Program-made: the position numbers and the translations under genes
Assembly (NCBI GenBank): GCA_030456445.1
Contig: JAKDNM010000001.1
Coordinates: 32,024-96,023 of the forward strand
Source of the DNA: Hyphomicrobiales bacterium
GTDB taxonomy: Bacteria > Pseudomonadota > Alphaproteobacteria > Rhizobiales > Rhizobiaceae
DNA: 64,000 bases
Reading direction: 5' to 3'
The notes under the pieces: generated by a model
Database searches by the model: none
What the model was told of the DNA's origin: nothing
What the model saw: the letters and a program-made list of their open reading frames with translations, nothing else
Shown here: piece after piece, positions 63,659 through 64,000 of the stretch
Numbering within the stretch: the first letter of the stretch is position 1
Layout: every line of letters begins with the position of its first letter

Positions 63659-63828
63659 CACGCGTCCCTTGTTCAAAAGGACCGTCATGCCAAAGTTGCT
63701 GACCCAGATGTGTTCTCTTTAGCCCCGTTAAAGTGGCCGGATACTAATCGGAATCGTGGCCGGCTTCATTCCGGAATGGTGGCCGGCTTCAAGTTGGAAT
63801 ACCCGGCCGGATAACCTCGGAATCCGCA

Positions 63829-63939
63829 ACTGATGACACTCGGTTCATCGATGCCGGCGGAGCCGACGAGATCAAGAGCTATGCACCCGTCGCAGGAGCC
63901 TCATTTTCAATCCTATTACCAATGGGATTGGGAAGCTGA
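63829..63939 (+). pseudogene. GHKL-type ATPase, 3' part beyond IS21
   Basis: After the second ACTGATGAC copy the frame of the 60136 gene continues as TRFIDAGGADEIKSYAPVAG and ASFSILLPMGLGS to a TGA at 63937-63939. The ASFSILLP ending is the typical last strand of GHKL ATPase domains. The duplication is three codons long, so excision of the element would restore the gene. Its stop overlaps the next start (TGATG). Confidence 0.85.
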
Positions 63940-64000
63940 TGAGCTCGTTCTTCCACTACCGATGGCAGAAGAACGGCGTTGGCAACGCCTTGGTTCTCGT
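63939..64000 (+). CDS. Start of a third gene in the thyX-GHKL operon (partial)
   Basis: An ATG at 63939 shares a base with the GHKL stop and opens MSSFFHYRWQKNGVGNALVL to the end of the window. The 1-nt overlap indicates a coupled gene, so the operon was thyX, GHKL ATPase and at least this gene. Only 20 residues are visible; no family can be assigned. Confidence 0.55.
   Translation, partial: MSSFFHYRWQKNGVGNALVL

Larger units (their letters stand above)
61204..63828 (-). mobile_element. IS21-family element
   Basis: The element is 2625 bp. Its ends match as TGTGTATTCCGA (left) and TGCGGATTCCGA (right, reverse complement), followed inside by repeated GCCGGCCA/ATTCCG units, the multiple terminal repeats of IS21. 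The 9-bp ACTGATGAC flanks it at 61195-61203 and 63829-63837 as target duplication. istA and istB are intact on the minus strand. It sits inside the GHKL ATPase gene. Confidence 0.93.

Noticed and set aside
1..64000. tRNA, rRNA and riboswitch genes
   Set aside because: No cloverleaf-like or conserved rRNA sequence and no known riboswitch core was recognised by eye. A covariance-model scan would be needed to exclude small RNAs.

Overview
This is GC-rich alphaproteobacterial DNA. The gene content (repeated branched-chain and polar amino acid ABC transporters, many LysR/TetR/GntR/Lrp regulators each next to a catabolic operon, RES/Xre toxin-antitoxin, IS3/IS21/IS481/IS6 elements) fits the order Hyphomicrobiales (Rhizobium/Mesorhizobium/Phyllobacterium type), most likely an accessory plasmid or genomic island. 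The organism is inferred from gene families only. No rRNA, tRNA, CRISPR array or replication origin was seen.

Layout. 1-14.8 kb is a patchwork: the start of an amidase operon with a DUF2239 gene, an MFS exporter, two broken IS6 transposase pieces, a TetR/DUF2214 divergent pair, an isochorismatase-fold protein lacking the catalytic triad, GNAT and tautomerase genes, an intact IS3-type element with a 4-bp target duplication, two MFS/TetR divergent pairs with visible palindromic operators, and a RES/Xre toxin-antitoxin pair. 15.1-20.6 kb holds two LysR regulators, an atypical SDR, an NAD-binding reductase and a LysE exporter cut off by an IS481 element.

20.7-36.5 kb is a catabolic island. One operon with overlapping genes encodes an amidase, methylaspartate ammonia-lyase, a family III CoA-transferase and a class I fumarase (probably mesaconase). 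It is followed by a complete Liv-type importer, a CitE-like citramalyl-CoA lyase, 2-amino-3-ketobutyrate CoA ligase and a class IV aminotransferase. Together they could import a precursor, release 3-methylaspartate, and convert it through mesaconate and citramalate(-CoA) to acetyl-CoA and pyruvate. Glutamate mutase, the usual source of methylaspartate, is absent. 37-44 kb holds an Lrp regulator and a polar amino acid transporter operon with an ArgE-type deacylase, a frameshifted peptide deformylase and an amidase, which suggests use of N-acyl amino acids. 45-52.7 kb is a pyrimidine/hydantoin unit: dihydropyrimidinase, GntR, beta-ureidopropionase and a second five-part Liv transporter.

52.8-64 kb looks like a defence or mobile island. 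It has a decayed SulP transporter, a MerR scrap, a tight three-gene operon (calcineurin-like phosphoesterase, large P-loop ATPase, unrecognised 342-aa protein), a remnant of a restriction endonuclease, and a thyX-GHKL ATPase operon. An IS21 element interrupts the GHKL gene; its 9-bp target duplication lets the original reading frame be rebuilt exactly. The three-gene operon and the thyX-GHKL operon are the best candidates for undescribed systems.
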